Assembly: GCF_000144625.1 (NCBI RefSeq)
Contig: NC_014376.1
Coordinates: forward strand, 4,426,501-4,490,500
Direction of reading: 5' to 3'
Source of the DNA: [Clostridium] saccharolyticum WM1
Lineage (GTDB): Bacteria > Bacillota > Clostridia > Lachnospirales > Lachnospiraceae
Length of the DNA stretch: 64,000 nucleotides
Positions 8,123 through 18,290 of this stretch are shown piece by piece. How positions within the stretch are numbered: position 1 is the first letter of the stretch; every line of letters starts with the position of its first letter. The translations under genes were made by a program, and so were the position numbers. The notes below the pieces were generated by a model that was not told the DNA's origin, searched no databases, and saw only the letters and a program-made list of their open reading frames with translations.

Positions 8123-8683
8123 TTACATGAACCATAGCTCTTCCTTTGTGGTGGAGATCGCATCCGCACCTGCGCCAAAAGCCGCCATAATATCCTTTTT
8201 ATCCGATATCAGTCCGCCTGCAATAATAGGAATATCCGTATAAGCCCGAATCTCTTTCAGCACTCTGGGCATGACCCCGGGCATGATCTCAACCAGATCC
8301 GGATGATAGGTATCAATCTGCTTTTTTGTCGTACTCATAGCAAGGGAATCAATAATAAAGGTTCTCTGAACTCCAACCAATCCCAATTCAACCGCCCGTT
8401 TTACAAGAAGCGGCTTCGTGCTGATAATTCCATCTGCATAAGTATTCTGCTTAATAAAATCAACCGCAATTTCCCTGGAGCTTAAGCCCTGTGCCAGATC
8501 CGCATGGACGATGGCATTTTTTCCATGATCCTTTATTTGCTTCACTATGCTGCTGATGTTGCAGATATTGCCATACAGAATGAACACTACCTGACATTCC
8601 GACTCAAAGCTTCGCTTTAACCCATTATCATCCTTAATCGCTGCAATTACTGGAGATGACTCCAGCAGTTCAATCGCCTTCAT
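8123..8683 (-). CDS. glpP: GlpP, glycerol-3-phosphate-responsive antiterminator
   Basis: The 186-residue protein matches the GlpP family over its length: SSPVIAAIKDDNGL at the N-terminus, FILYGNICNI, IVHADLAQGL, ADGIISTKPLLVKRA, MPGVMPRVLKEI and IIAGGLISDKKDI near the end. GlpP binds G3P and then leader RNA of glycerol genes, where it prevents termination. Two mRNAs in this window, for glpK and for the G3P oxidase, carry similar terminator leaders and are the obvious targets. A GGAGGAATAGG site precedes the ATG. A promoter TTGACG-17-TAAAGT lies at 8723-8751. Confidence 0.93.
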   Translation of the reverse strand: MKAIELLESSPVIAAIKDDNGLKRSFESECQVVFILYGNICNISSIVKQIKDHGKNAIVHADLAQGLSSREIAVDFIKQNTYADGIISTKPLLVKRAVELGLVGVQRTFIIDSLAMSTTKKQIDTYHPDLVEIMPGVMPRVLKEIRAYTDIPIIAGGLISDKKDIMAAFGAGADAISTTKEELWFM

Positions 8684-8722
8684 TCCTATTCCTCCGCACC
8701 CACAAAATATGGATCTCGTTCT

Positions 8723-8751
8723 ACTTTATCAATCCTTTTCCCCACCGTCAA
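8723..8751 (-). promoter_or_regulatory. Probable glpP promoter
   Basis: Minus-strand TTGACG (8746-8751), 17 bases, TAAAGT (8723-8728), about 40 bases before the glpP start. Confidence 0.5.
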
Positions 8752-8877
8752 GGCAATTTTTGCCCTTTCCGGCTTTTCCTGAGAAAGTAAAGCGAATCTT
8801 AACGTTCTTTTTTCCATACAAGATAGCAGGAGCTGCGGTCTCCGAAAAACGGAGGCCTTACCCCTGCCATCGATTAT

Positions 8878-9609
8878 CTACAGTTCTTTGCTCTGCACCC
8901 ACCGCTTACAGACTTCCGGAAAGTTGGTGATGACTCCGTCGCAGCCCCATTCATAGACCTGCTCCAGTGCAGCCATGTCATTGACCGTCCACACATTCAC
9001 CTGAATTCCATATCTCCTGCAGTTGTCCACAGCATCTTTTGTCAATCCCTTTACTCCCGGATGGTAGCATTGGAAATCATACTTGTCACAGTAATATCCT
9101 GCATTACCAAGGCCGGGGTGGTCAAGAAGCGCGCCGCACCGGATTTGGGGAGCCAGCTCCTTTAACCGGCTGATGGAAGTATGGTTAAAGGAGGAAAAAA
9201 TGACCTTATCCTCAAGCCCGTATCTGCCAACAAGCTCCAGGGTCTTCTCTTCCAGGCCCTCATAATAATATACGCCTGTCTTGATCTCAATATTAGTAAT
9301 TAGGTCCTGATCCTTTGCCCATATGCAGTATTCTTCAAAGGACGGAACAGGCTCAAATCCATGGATCCCTCCGCAGACGGCATCCCCATTGTATTTTCTC
9401 AGCTCCTCATACGTAAGATCCTTCACAAAACCGGTGCCATCCGTGGTCCGGTCAATGCTTTCATCGTGGATCACCACCACCGTTCCATCCTTTGTAAGCT
9501 GTACATCCAGCTCGATCCCGTCACAGCCTGTCTCTGCCGCCTTCCGAAACGCCAGCATGGTATTTTCCGGATACCTTCCGCTGTAACCTCTGTGTGCAAA
9601 TACCTTCAT
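8878..9609 (-). CDS. Glycerophosphodiester phosphodiesterase (UgpQ-like, soluble)
   Basis: The 243-residue protein is a complete GDPD TIM barrel without membrane segments. The signature AHRGYSGRYPENT opens it, followed by CDGIELDVQLTKDG and VVIHDESIDRTT. The C-terminal half has NIEIKTG, VIFSSFNH and VNVWTVND. It hydrolyses deacylated phospholipid headgroups to glycerol-3-phosphate. This supplies the substrate of the G3P oxidase encoded just upstream, and GlpP downstream senses the same molecule. An AGGGGG site fixes the ATG. No signal peptide is seen, so the substrate must be imported. Terminator 9807-9866 isolates it from the oxidase operon. Confidence 0.92.
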   Translation of the reverse strand: MKVFAHRGYSGRYPENTMLAFRKAAETGCDGIELDVQLTKDGTVVVIHDESIDRTTDGTGFVKDLTYEELRKYNGDAVCGGIHGFEPVPSFEEYCIWAKDQDLITNIEIKTGVYYYEGLEEKTLELVGRYGLEDKVIFSSFNHTSISRLKELAPQIRCGALLDHPGLGNAGYYCDKYDFQCYHPGVKGLTKDAVDNCRRYGIQVNVWTVNDMAALEQVYEWGCDGVITNFPEVCKRWVQSKEL

Positions 9610-9806
9610 GTAACCCCCTCTTTCTTCTTATATCTGCAAGCAATAAGCCATAGGCAGGTATAACCCCATTCCTGCTTCTGCCAGATGCTGCAAGAGCCAA
9701 ATACCCGGCAGCCTCCCAAGGGATTTGACCCTTTCTCCAAAATCTCTTACCAGTATACCATTTCCCGGATAAATTTACCACAGGTTCCCCTGTTTTTATG
9801 CAAAAC

Positions 9807-9866
9807 AGCCCCGTAAACCGGAAGGCTGCCTGAAGAAACCCGGACAGCCTGATGGTTTACGAGGCT
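9807..9866 (-). terminator. Intrinsic terminator after the G3P oxidase operon
   Basis: AGCCCCGTAAACC and GGTTTACGAGGCT form the outer stem of a long hairpin with an inner GGCTG/CAGCC stem. On the minus strand it is followed by GTTTTGC. Confidence 0.75.
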
Positions 9867-9882
9867 ATTCTATAAAAATAAT

Positions 9883-10245
9883 TTACATCTTTTCAACGCT
9901 CCTTGTGGCAACGATGGAAACGCCGGTACCGGCACAGTCAGGGATGATAACCTCTCCTATGGAAACAGGTGCGGATATTTCCATTTTCCGGATTTCCTCC
10001 ATGCAGGCAAATATCTTGTCTTTTGGAATATCTTCCTTTGTCTTTACAGGTACCATTGCCAGGGCACCGCCTATGACGCGGACCGAAGAGGTCACTACCC
10101 TGGTGGGGCTTAAAACCTCTTTCCTGCCGTATTCTTCTCCGCGGCTGCAGGAATTTCCTGACACCTCCACCTGGTCTCCTTCGATTCGCACCGTCAACGG
10201 GCAGCCCAATGGGCAGCGGATGCAGATCAGTTCTCTTGCCTCCAT
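9883..10245 (-). CDS. DUF1667 protein, probable Fe-S partner of the G3P oxidase
   Basis: The 120-residue protein starts at an ATG directly behind GGAGG, one base after the previous stop codon. Its N-terminal part has CIRCPLGCPLTV and later GNSCSRGEEYG, giving four cysteines in the CxxCxxxC...C pattern also found at the start of molybdopterin oxidoreductases. An iron-sulfur cluster is therefore likely but not proven. DUF1667 genes regularly follow a GlpA-like and a NAD(P)/FAD oxidoreductase gene in Firmicutes. The order here is the same, so it is probably the third subunit of a G3P-oxidising complex. Confidence 0.85.
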   Translation of the reverse strand: MEARELICIRCPLGCPLTVRIEGDQVEVSGNSCSRGEEYGRKEVLSPTRVVTSSVRVIGGALAMVPVKTKEDIPKDKIFACMEEIRKMEISAPVSIGEVIIPDCAGTGVSIVATRSVEKM

Positions 10246-10246
10246 A

Positions 10247-11512
10247 TTATTCCACCTCCGTACAGACAACGATTCTTTTAAGCTCCGGATAATCTTTAAA
10301 GCTGTCTTTCTTTAATATAACCTGTTCCATCTCGCCGGGAGCCAGGATCATTTTCTTTTTGTGGGAAACCCTTACATTATCATAATAAACGCTGATAAAA
10401 CGGCCTTTGTATACATCTGATACCCGGAAACGGACCGTGACCTTATCCTTCATGTTCTTTACATCGATCATCTGCGGTACCGTATAGCGGACTCCATTTT
10501 CTGCTGCCAGCTCCACAGCATGAGGCGCCTCTTTTTCCATATCCGCTTTCACGTAAGCAGCAGCGCCTGCTCCTGCAAGAGCCGCTTCCTCGGATACATA
10601 ATCCACCAGGTCATGAACATGAAGCACATTTCCGCAGGCAAAGATGCCTGGCCGGTTGGTTTCCAGCTGGTCACCTACCACTGGGCCTGAAGTTACCTGG
10701 CTCATCCGGACGCCTGCTTCCCTGGAAAGCTCATTTTCCGGAATCAGGCCCACGGAAAGGAGAAGGGTATCGCAGCCGTAATATTCCTCTGTACCTGGAA
10801 TGGGTCTGCGATTTTCATCTACCTCTGCAAGAGTAACTCCTGTCACCCGATCCTTACCCTCTATATTTACCACCGTATGGCTGAGCTTTAGGGGAATCCC
10901 ATAATCGTCCAGGCATTGCACGATATTTCTCTTTAAGCCGCCGGAATAGGGCATAAGCTCTGCCACCACCTTTACCTTTGCCCCTTCCAGGGTCATGCGC
11001 CTTGCCATAATAAGGCCGATGTCTCCGGAGCCTAAGATCACCACTTCCTTTCCCACGCAGAAGCCTTCAATATTCATCAGCCTCTGGGCAGTGCCTGCGG
11101 AATAGATTCCTGCCGGCCGGAAGCCCGGTATGTTAAGGGCACCTCTGGGACGCTCCCTGCATCCCATTGCCAGGATAATGGCCCTGGCTTTTATGGTTGT
11201 CAGTCCCTCCTCCTTATTGATGACTGTCACTTCTTTGTCTTCATTTACGGAAAGGACCATGGTATTTAGTTTATACGGTATGTTCTCCGAATCTGCCATT
11301 TCAATATAACGGGCAGCATATTCCGGGCCTGTTAATTCCTCCTGAAAGGTATGGAGTCCAAAACCGTTATGGATGCACTGGTTTAAAATACCTCCAAGGC
11401 AGGACTCCCTTTCCAGGATCATTATATCCGTAATGCCTGCCTTTTTTGCTGCCACTGCCGCAGCCAGACCGGCTGGACCGCCGCCTATGATTACTATATC
11501 ATGCTCTGTCAT
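10247..11512 (-). CDS. NAD(P)/FAD-dependent oxidoreductase (second component of the G3P oxidation module)
   Basis: The 421-residue flavoprotein begins with the FAD-binding glycine motif IVIIGGGPAGLAAA. It carries GGILNQCIHNGFG and a second nucleotide-binding motif VVILGSGDIGLIMAR for NAD(P), and ends its redox domain with PGIFACGNVLHVHDLVDYV. This is the pyridine nucleotide-disulphide reductase fold without an obvious redox CxxC. It lies between a GlpA-like oxidase and DUF1667 with gaps of 13 and 1 bases, so co-expression is certain. The likely role is passing electrons from the oxidase flavin to NAD(P) or another carrier. GGAGG precedes the ATG. Confidence 0.9.
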   Translation of the reverse strand: MTEHDIVIIGGGPAGLAAAVAAKKAGITDIMILERESCLGGILNQCIHNGFGLHTFQEELTGPEYAARYIEMADSENIPYKLNTMVLSVNEDKEVTVINKEEGLTTIKARAIILAMGCRERPRGALNIPGFRPAGIYSAGTAQRLMNIEGFCVGKEVVILGSGDIGLIMARRMTLEGAKVKVVAELMPYSGGLKRNIVQCLDDYGIPLKLSHTVVNIEGKDRVTGVTLAEVDENRRPIPGTEEYYGCDTLLLSVGLIPENELSREAGVRMSQVTSGPVVGDQLETNRPGIFACGNVLHVHDLVDYVSEEAALAGAGAAAYVKADMEKEAPHAVELAAENGVRYTVPQMIDVKNMKDKVTVRFRVSDVYKGRFISVYYDNVRVSHKKKMILAPGEMEQVILKKDSFKDYPELKRIVVCTEVE

Positions 11513-11525
11513 GTCACTGTCCTCC

Positions 11526-12962
11526 TTATTTATGGCCGGTTACTATGTTGGAGCCGGGCCTGTTCTTGCAGATATCCTCCATCTCCCTGCCGGTTTCCCT
11601 TGCCAGGATCTCCATGGTCTTAGGAGCACAGAAGCCGGCCTGGCACCGGCCCATGCCGGCACGTACACGGCGCTTGATCCCATCCAAGGAGACCGCACCC
11701 AGGGTCCGGGTAATGGCATCCACAATCTCTCCTTCACTGACTCCCTCACAGCGGCAGATGATCGTTCCGTATTGAGGGTTCTTCTTAATCAGTTCCGCTC
11801 TTTCATCGAAAGACAGCTTCTGAGGATCCAGGATCCCTTTCCGGGTTCCCTTATAATTCTCCTTTTTGGAAGCCTCCGCTTTCCTGGCAACCAGTTCTGC
11901 AATGTAAACGCCAATGGCAGGGGCACTGGTAAGGCCCGGTGATTCGATGCCTGCTGCATCAAAGAAACCAGGGGCACCGGAAACCTCTCCCAGGATAAAG
12001 TCATCCCCAGACTCATGGGCACGAAGACCAGAAAAGGAGGTGATGATCTGACGGAAGGGGATGTTCTTTACTCCCCAGGCCGCCTTCTCCATAATATCCG
12101 ACAGCTCCTTAGCCGTTGTCCCGACCCATTCCTTATCCTCCACATCCGTTGCCGTTGGACCGGTCAGCAAATTGCCGTGGACCGTAGGGGTCACCAGTAC
12201 GCCTTTCCCCATCTTGCCGGGAAGCTGGAAGATGGTATGGGATACATGGTTCCCTGCCTCCTTATCCAGCAGGCAGTAATCCCCTTTTCTTGCTTTGATG
12301 CGGATCTTTTCCTCACTCACCATGTTATGGATTCGGTCAGCATAAACCCCGGCTGCATTGACCACATAAGCTGCATGGATGATCCCCTCCCCGGTTTTTA
12401 AGTCAAAGCCCTTTTCCGTCTTTTCAATTTCCTTTACTTCGGTATTAAATAAAAATTCCACCCCATTGTCACAGGCGTTTTCCGCCAGTGCGATGGTCAG
12501 TCCAAAGGGGCAGACGATCCCGCCGCTGGGTGCATATAATGCCGCCACAACCGTCTCCGTCACATTGGGTTCCATTGCCCTTACCTCGTCACCGGTAAGG
12601 ATGGCCAAACCGGGAACTCCGTTTTTCACGCCCTTTTCATAAAGCTTCTTAAGAGCCGGCATATCCTCTTCTGAAAAGCAAAGCACCAGTGAGCCGTTCC
12701 GGATCAATGAGAAATCCAGCTCCTTTGAAAGCTCCCCCATCATACGGTTGCCCTCTACATTGAATCTGGCCTTTAAGGAACCAGGCACCGCATCGTGTCC
12801 TGCATGGACAATGGCACTGTTGGACTTTGACGTACCGGAACAGACATCCTCCTCCTTCTCAATGACACAGATGCTTAAGTCATAGCGGGCAAGCTCCCTT
12901 GCTACCGCACAGCCGATTACGCCGCTGCCGATGATCGCTGCATCGTAATTCAATACCTTCAT
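11526..12962 (-). CDS. Glycerol-3-phosphate oxidase/dehydrogenase-like FAD protein with a BFD-type [2Fe-2S] tail
   Basis: The 478-residue protein opens with the FAD motif DAAIIGSGVIGCAVAREL and follows the GlpA/GlpO fold of D-amino-acid-oxidase type. The C-terminal 90 residues form a BFD-like domain with CRCEGVSEGEI and GRCQAGFCAPK, which should hold a [2Fe-2S] cluster. Context (glpK, glpP, GDPD) points to oxidation of G3P to dihydroxyacetone phosphate; LhgO-like 2-hydroxyacid specificity is an alternative. The frame is open 29 codons upstream, but those codons lie in the leader. The ATG at 12962 stands behind GGAGG and begins the conserved fold. Confidence 0.87.
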   Translation of the reverse strand: MKVLNYDAAIIGSGVIGCAVARELARYDLSICVIEKEEDVCSGTSKSNSAIVHAGHDAVPGSLKARFNVEGNRMMGELSKELDFSLIRNGSLVLCFSEEDMPALKKLYEKGVKNGVPGLAILTGDEVRAMEPNVTETVVAALYAPSGGIVCPFGLTIALAENACDNGVEFLFNTEVKEIEKTEKGFDLKTGEGIIHAAYVVNAAGVYADRIHNMVSEEKIRIKARKGDYCLLDKEAGNHVSHTIFQLPGKMGKGVLVTPTVHGNLLTGPTATDVEDKEWVGTTAKELSDIMEKAAWGVKNIPFRQIITSFSGLRAHESGDDFILGEVSGAPGFFDAAGIESPGLTSAPAIGVYIAELVARKAEASKKENYKGTRKGILDPQKLSFDERAELIKKNPQYGTIICRCEGVSEGEIVDAITRTLGAVSLDGIKRRVRAGMGRCQAGFCAPKTMEILARETGREMEDICKNRPGSNIVTGHK

Positions 12963-13015
12963 GTTTTTTTCCTCCATATCCCTTATGGTCTCCCTTATGG
13001 TAGAAACCAAATAAA

Positions 13016-13126
13016 AAAGAGTAAGGAAAATACACGGATTTCTCCGCATTATTCCCTTACTCTTTCATCTCAAAGGTTTTTTATTTGATTGTCTTAATGC
13101 TAGCACAGCCAGGGTAGAATTGTCAA
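13016..13126 (-). promoter_or_regulatory. Promoter and terminator-type leader of the G3P oxidase operon (probable GlpP target)
   Basis: Minus-strand TTGACA (13121-13126) and an extended -10 TGCTAGCAT (-10 at 13097-13102, 18-base spacer) start the transcript. The leader then shows GAGATGA (complement of 13065-13071). An 11-bp stem follows, with arms AAAGAGTAAGG (13055-13065) and CCTTACTCTTT (13016-13026), a TGCGG...CCGT inner element and a run of Ts. This is a complete intrinsic terminator in front of the gene. The same box, inner element and order occur before glpK, which suits antitermination by GlpP. Confidence 0.75.
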
Positions 13127-13146
13127 GATTTTTCTGCCAAAGCTTC

Positions 13147-13791
13147 CTATTCGCTGACTGCCATAACCGTGTTTTCCTCTGCCAGCTTGGATAACAAGGC
13201 TCCCTTATCAAAGCCGGGAGGATAAATGACCTCAAATTCCAGCTTGATTTCATCCTTTTTATTCTTATTGATTTTTACGGAAGCGATCTCTACCTTTTCC
13301 TTTTCCAGAAACTCTTCCATGTTTTTCACCGCCCCGTTTTTTTGGGCAATGGTCATCCGCAGGCAGCCGCAGGAAGCCACCTGGGCAAAATAACTGATCC
13401 TGTGTGTCAGAGTCTGCATGACGATGATGAGTACTGCAGACAATATGCCTACAATGTACTGGCCCGCCCCAAGAGCCAGCCCCACCCCGGCGGTAGCCCA
13501 TATTCCGGCTGCTGTTGTCAGACCGTTTACCAGATTATTCCTCACAAAAATAACCCCTGCACCTAAAAATCCCACGCCGCTTACCACCTGGGCCGCAATC
13601 CTGGCTCCATCGCTGGCAGGGATGTCCGAAAACCCATATTTCGATACCACCATCATAAGAGATGAGCCGATGGCAACAATGGCGTGGGTCCGGATTCCAG
13701 CCGATTTGTTCCGGTTTTTTCTTTCACTGCCTATCAAAAACCCTAATAGACCGGCTGCTATGATGCGCAGCATATATTCCAGCTGGATCAT
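13147..13791 (-). CDS. MgtC/SapB family membrane protein
   Basis: The N-terminal half has four or five membrane helices with the family signatures GFLIGSERKNRNKSAGIRTH and GVGFLGAGVIFV. The C-terminal half is a soluble ACT-like domain of about 90 residues. Family members are implicated in Mg2+ or phosphate stress and acid tolerance; the biochemical role is not settled. The open frame extends to a GTG at 13854, but that codon overlaps a GGAGG and the N-terminus would be atypical. I prefer the ATG at 13791, with a start between 13791 and 13854 possible. It follows glpK by a few bases and should share its mRNA. Confidence 0.85.
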   Translation of the reverse strand: MIQLEYMLRIIAAGLLGFLIGSERKNRNKSAGIRTHAIVAIGSSLMMVVSKYGFSDIPASDGARIAAQVVSGVGFLGAGVIFVRNNLVNGLTTAAGIWATAGVGLALGAGQYIVGILSAVLIIVMQTLTHRISYFAQVASCGCLRMTIAQKNGAVKNMEEFLEKEKVEIASVKINKNKKDEIKLEFEVIYPPGFDKGALLSKLAEENTVMAVSE

Positions 13792-13857
13792 CACATACGA
13801 TAAGGTAATTCCCCCAAACAATAAATATGTCCCCTCCAAATCCTGCCCCTCCACGTT

Positions 13858-15390
<1,533 letters not shown>

Positions 15391-15394
15391 TTAC

Positions 15395-15536
15395 ATTCCT
15401 TGTTAAATATTTCTCAAGGAATAAAGAAAGAGCCTTGGAAATGAACGGTTACCCGCACTCATCACCTGGCTCTGTCATCTCTTAGGCTATCTATTTATGT
15501 ATACTTTATAGTACCATGTACCAAAAAGTATGTCAA
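15395..15536 (-). promoter_or_regulatory. Promoter and terminator-type leader of glpK (probable GlpP target)
   Basis: Minus-strand TTGACA (15531-15536), 17 bases, TACTAT (15508-15513). The leader has GAGATGA (complement of 15475-15481), then the stem AGAGCC/GGCTCT (15429-15434 with 15468-15473, extendable across a bulge), an inner TGCGG...CCG segment and a T-rich tract. It is laid out like the leader at 13016-13126. A further hairpin ATTCCTTG/CAAGGAAT (15395-15422) lies closer to the gene. Confidence 0.75.
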
Positions 15537-15556
15537 GATTTAAGGGGATTATTTTC

Positions 15557-18163
15557 TTAATGCAGGCTCTCTCTGACTGTCTTAAATGCCTGGATTACAA
15601 GGGTCGGTATGATTGCAAAAATGAAGATGGTAATAAGCTGCCTCACCGTCAAATCTGCCACATAAAAAAAGGTATGAAGTCCAGGGATAAACAGCACGGC
15701 TCCTAAAAGCACAGCGCCTGCCTCAAAGGCCATAATGCTCCACAAATTGCTTTGAAAGCCTATCTTCAGGATCGAATGGCCGCTTCTGCAGTTAAAGCCG
15801 TGGAACAGCCTTGCCAGGGTCAGGGTGGAAAATGCCATGGTACTGGCTGCCGCCTCGCTTCCGGTCACCAGGCCGGTGTGATAGGAGGTCATGGTACAGA
15901 CTGCGATAAGAGCCCCCTGAAGAAGGATCTGAAAGACAAAACGCTTTGTTAAGATCCCTTCCTTGGGGTTTCTGGGCTTCTGGGCCAGAAGGTCTGCTTC
16001 CGCCTTTTCCATGCCAATGGCAATGGCCGGAAGGGAGTCGGTCAAAAGGTTGATAAACAGCAGATGCACCGGTGCAAAGGGTGTCGGGAGAGCCAGAAGT
16101 GATGTATACAATACACAAAGGATCCCGGCCATATTTCCTGATAAGAGAAATTTAATGGCATTGCGGATGTTCCGGTAAACATTGCGCCCATTGGCAACCG
16201 CCTTAATGATGGTGGCAAAATTATCATCGGTAAGGATCATGGCAGAGGCATCTTTAGACACTTCTGTCCCCATTTTTCCCATGGCCACTCCAATGTCGGC
16301 CTGTTTCAAGGCAGGGGCATCATTGACCCCGTCTCCTGTCATCGCTACGATATGGCCCTTTTTCTGCCAGGAACGGACAATCCGTATCTTATGCTCCGGC
16401 GAGACCCGGGCGTAAACGCTGATACGCTCCAGTCTGCGGCTTAACTCTTCCTCCGGCATGTCATCAAGCTCCGGCCCGCTGACCGCCAGATCATCCTCTC
16501 CCAGAATGCCGATTTTCTCCGCAATGGCTGATGCGGTGATCTTATGGTCTCCTGTGATCATCACCGGCCGTATGCCTGCTCTCCTGGCATTCAGCACGGC
16601 ATTTCTTGTTTCCGGGCGGGGGGGATCCATCATTGCAGTCATCCCCAGAAAGATACAGCCTGATTCTGACTTCTCTGTGAGATTTTCATCCTCATCCATT
16701 TCCCGGCAGGCAAAGGTCAGGACCCTTAGCCCCTGTTTGGAAAACTCCATGTTCTGCTCCATCAGGGCCTGCCGGTCTCCATCCTTAATAGGGCGGACTC
16801 CTTCTCCTGTCCAGATATGGCTGATCCTGGGAAGCAGCACATCCACTGCTCCCTTGGTGAACAGGATCCGCTTTCCCTCGATCCGGTGCATCGTACTCAT
16901 AAGCTTTCTCTGGGAATCAAAGGGGACTTCTCCGGCCCTGGGGTAATAGGATTTCAAAGCCTCCTCTTCCATGCCGGCCCGCTCCGCCATCTGTACCAGG
17001 GCCGCCTCCGTTGGGTCTCCAATCAGCTTTCCTTCTATATAAGCCGAATCATTATTTAAAACTGCATCATAAAGCAGATATTTATGTACAGGAACCTCCT
17101 TATTTAAAAGCTCCGGGGGATAAAGGCGGCTATTTACGTAGATCTGCTGTACGGTCATGCGGTTTTGGGTTAAGGTTCCTGTTTTATCGGAACAGATGAC
17201 CGAAACACAGCCAAGGCTTTCCACTGCCTTCAAATCCTTTATGATGGCATTTTCCCCGGCCATTTTCTGTGTACCCATTGCCTGAACAATGGTGACAATG
17301 GAGCTTAAGGCCTCCGGAATTGCTGCAACTGCCAGGGCTACCGCAAACATCAGGGAATCCAGTACCGGCATCCTCCGGTAAATGCTGAGACCGAAAATTA
17401 CCGCACAGATAAACAGGATGCCTGCTGCCAGCCTGCTTCCGAACTGGTCCAGGCTCACTTGGAGAGGTGTCTTTTTTTCCCCGGTGTCATTCATGAGGGA
17501 AGCGATCCTGCCTATTTCCGTATCCATACCGGTCCCAGTCACCAGGGCTATGGCCCTGCCTGCCGCTACCAGAGAGCCGGAAAAAACCATATTTGCCTGT
17601 TCTGCCAAAGGCACCTTATTTTCCCTGATCCTCCCCGTCCGTTTCTCCACATTAACGGATTCTCCGGTCAGAGAGCTTTCATTGACCAGCAAGGAGTAAT
17701 TTTCAAGGATCCGGCTGTCCGCCGCTACCATATCCCCTGCTTCCAAGAGCAGAATATCTCCTGGTACGATTTCAGAAGACAGGATTTCCTGCTTCCTGCC
17801 TTCCCTTATGACCTTTGCAACCGGTGATGACAGGGCCATAAGGCTGTCTAGGGATTTTTCCGCTTTCTGGTGTTCTACGGTCCCCAGCACCGCATTCAGC
17901 AGAAGCACCGCAAAGATCACCCCCGTGCTTTCCACGTCACCGGATATCATGGAGATCACTGCTGCTATAATAAGAATGATGACCAACAGGTCTTTAAACT
18001 GGTCCAGAAATACCTGAAAAGCGTTTTTACGTTCCGCCTTCTTAAGTGTATTCGGGCCATATAACTGTCTGCGCTTAAGGACTTCCCTGGAATCCAGTCC
18101 GTTCCTGCCTGCGCCAAGCTTTGCAAGGGCCTCATCCTCTGATAAACGAAACCATTCTTCCAT
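15557..18163 (-). CDS. P-type cation-transporting ATPase, Ca2+ (P2) type
   Basis: The 868-residue protein has the complete P2-ATPase order: N-terminal cation ATPase domain, SSLTGES actuator loop, phosphorylation motif CSDKTGTLTQNRM, KGAVDVLLPR, the P-domain hinge AMTGDGVNDAPALKQ and about ten membrane helices including the C-terminal bundle. Calcium efflux is the most likely function. Helix 4 reads AAIPEALSSIV instead of the usual PEGLP, a variation that affects ion-site geometry. The ATG at 18163 follows AAGGAG, which lies in the arm of a 5' hairpin. It is a single-gene unit. Confidence 0.9.
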   Translation of the reverse strand: MEEWFRLSEDEALAKLGAGRNGLDSREVLKRRQLYGPNTLKKAERKNAFQVFLDQFKDLLVIILIIAAVISMISGDVESTGVIFAVLLLNAVLGTVEHQKAEKSLDSLMALSSPVAKVIREGRKQEILSSEIVPGDILLLEAGDMVAADSRILENYSLLVNESSLTGESVNVEKRTGRIRENKVPLAEQANMVFSGSLVAAGRAIALVTGTGMDTEIGRIASLMNDTGEKKTPLQVSLDQFGSRLAAGILFICAVIFGLSIYRRMPVLDSLMFAVALAVAAIPEALSSIVTIVQAMGTQKMAGENAIIKDLKAVESLGCVSVICSDKTGTLTQNRMTVQQIYVNSRLYPPELLNKEVPVHKYLLYDAVLNNDSAYIEGKLIGDPTEAALVQMAERAGMEEEALKSYYPRAGEVPFDSQRKLMSTMHRIEGKRILFTKGAVDVLLPRISHIWTGEGVRPIKDGDRQALMEQNMEFSKQGLRVLTFACREMDEDENLTEKSESGCIFLGMTAMMDPPRPETRNAVLNARRAGIRPVMITGDHKITASAIAEKIGILGEDDLAVSGPELDDMPEEELSRRLERISVYARVSPEHKIRIVRSWQKKGHIVAMTGDGVNDAPALKQADIGVAMGKMGTEVSKDASAMILTDDNFATIIKAVANGRNVYRNIRNAIKFLLSGNMAGILCVLYTSLLALPTPFAPVHLLFINLLTDSLPAIAIGMEKAEADLLAQKPRNPKEGILTKRFVFQILLQGALIAVCTMTSYHTGLVTGSEAAASTMAFSTLTLARLFHGFNCRSGHSILKIGFQSNLWSIMAFEAGAVLLGAVLFIPGLHTFFYVADLTVRQLITIFIFAIIPTLVIQAFKTVRESLH

Positions 18164-18172
18164 TCTGACGCT

Positions 18173-18210
18173 CCTTCCCGTTTCTCATACTATGGTATGA
18201 GACAGGAAGG
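18173..18210 (-). promoter_or_regulatory. 5' hairpin overlapping the ribosome site of the Ca2+-type ATPase
   Basis: TCTCATAC (18183-18190), loop TATG, GTATGAGA (18195-18202) is a perfect 8-bp stem. It is extended past an internal loop by CCTTCC (18173-18178) with GGAAGG (18205-18210). On the mRNA the second strand of the outer stem is GGAAGG, part of the Shine-Dalgarno region of the ATPase gene, so folding would hide it. Confidence 0.45.
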
Positions 18211-18290
18211 GAATTTCATGAATGATTTTAGCTTGCTATTGGCATGAGCCGGACTGGGTGTCATAAAAAACAGCGTGATATGGTTTTTTC

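Noticed and set aside
9610-9800. Third GlpP-type leader before the soluble glycerophosphodiesterase gene
   Set aside because: An extended -10 (TGGTATACT) is visible, but the leader lacks the GAGATGA box and a terminator with T-run.
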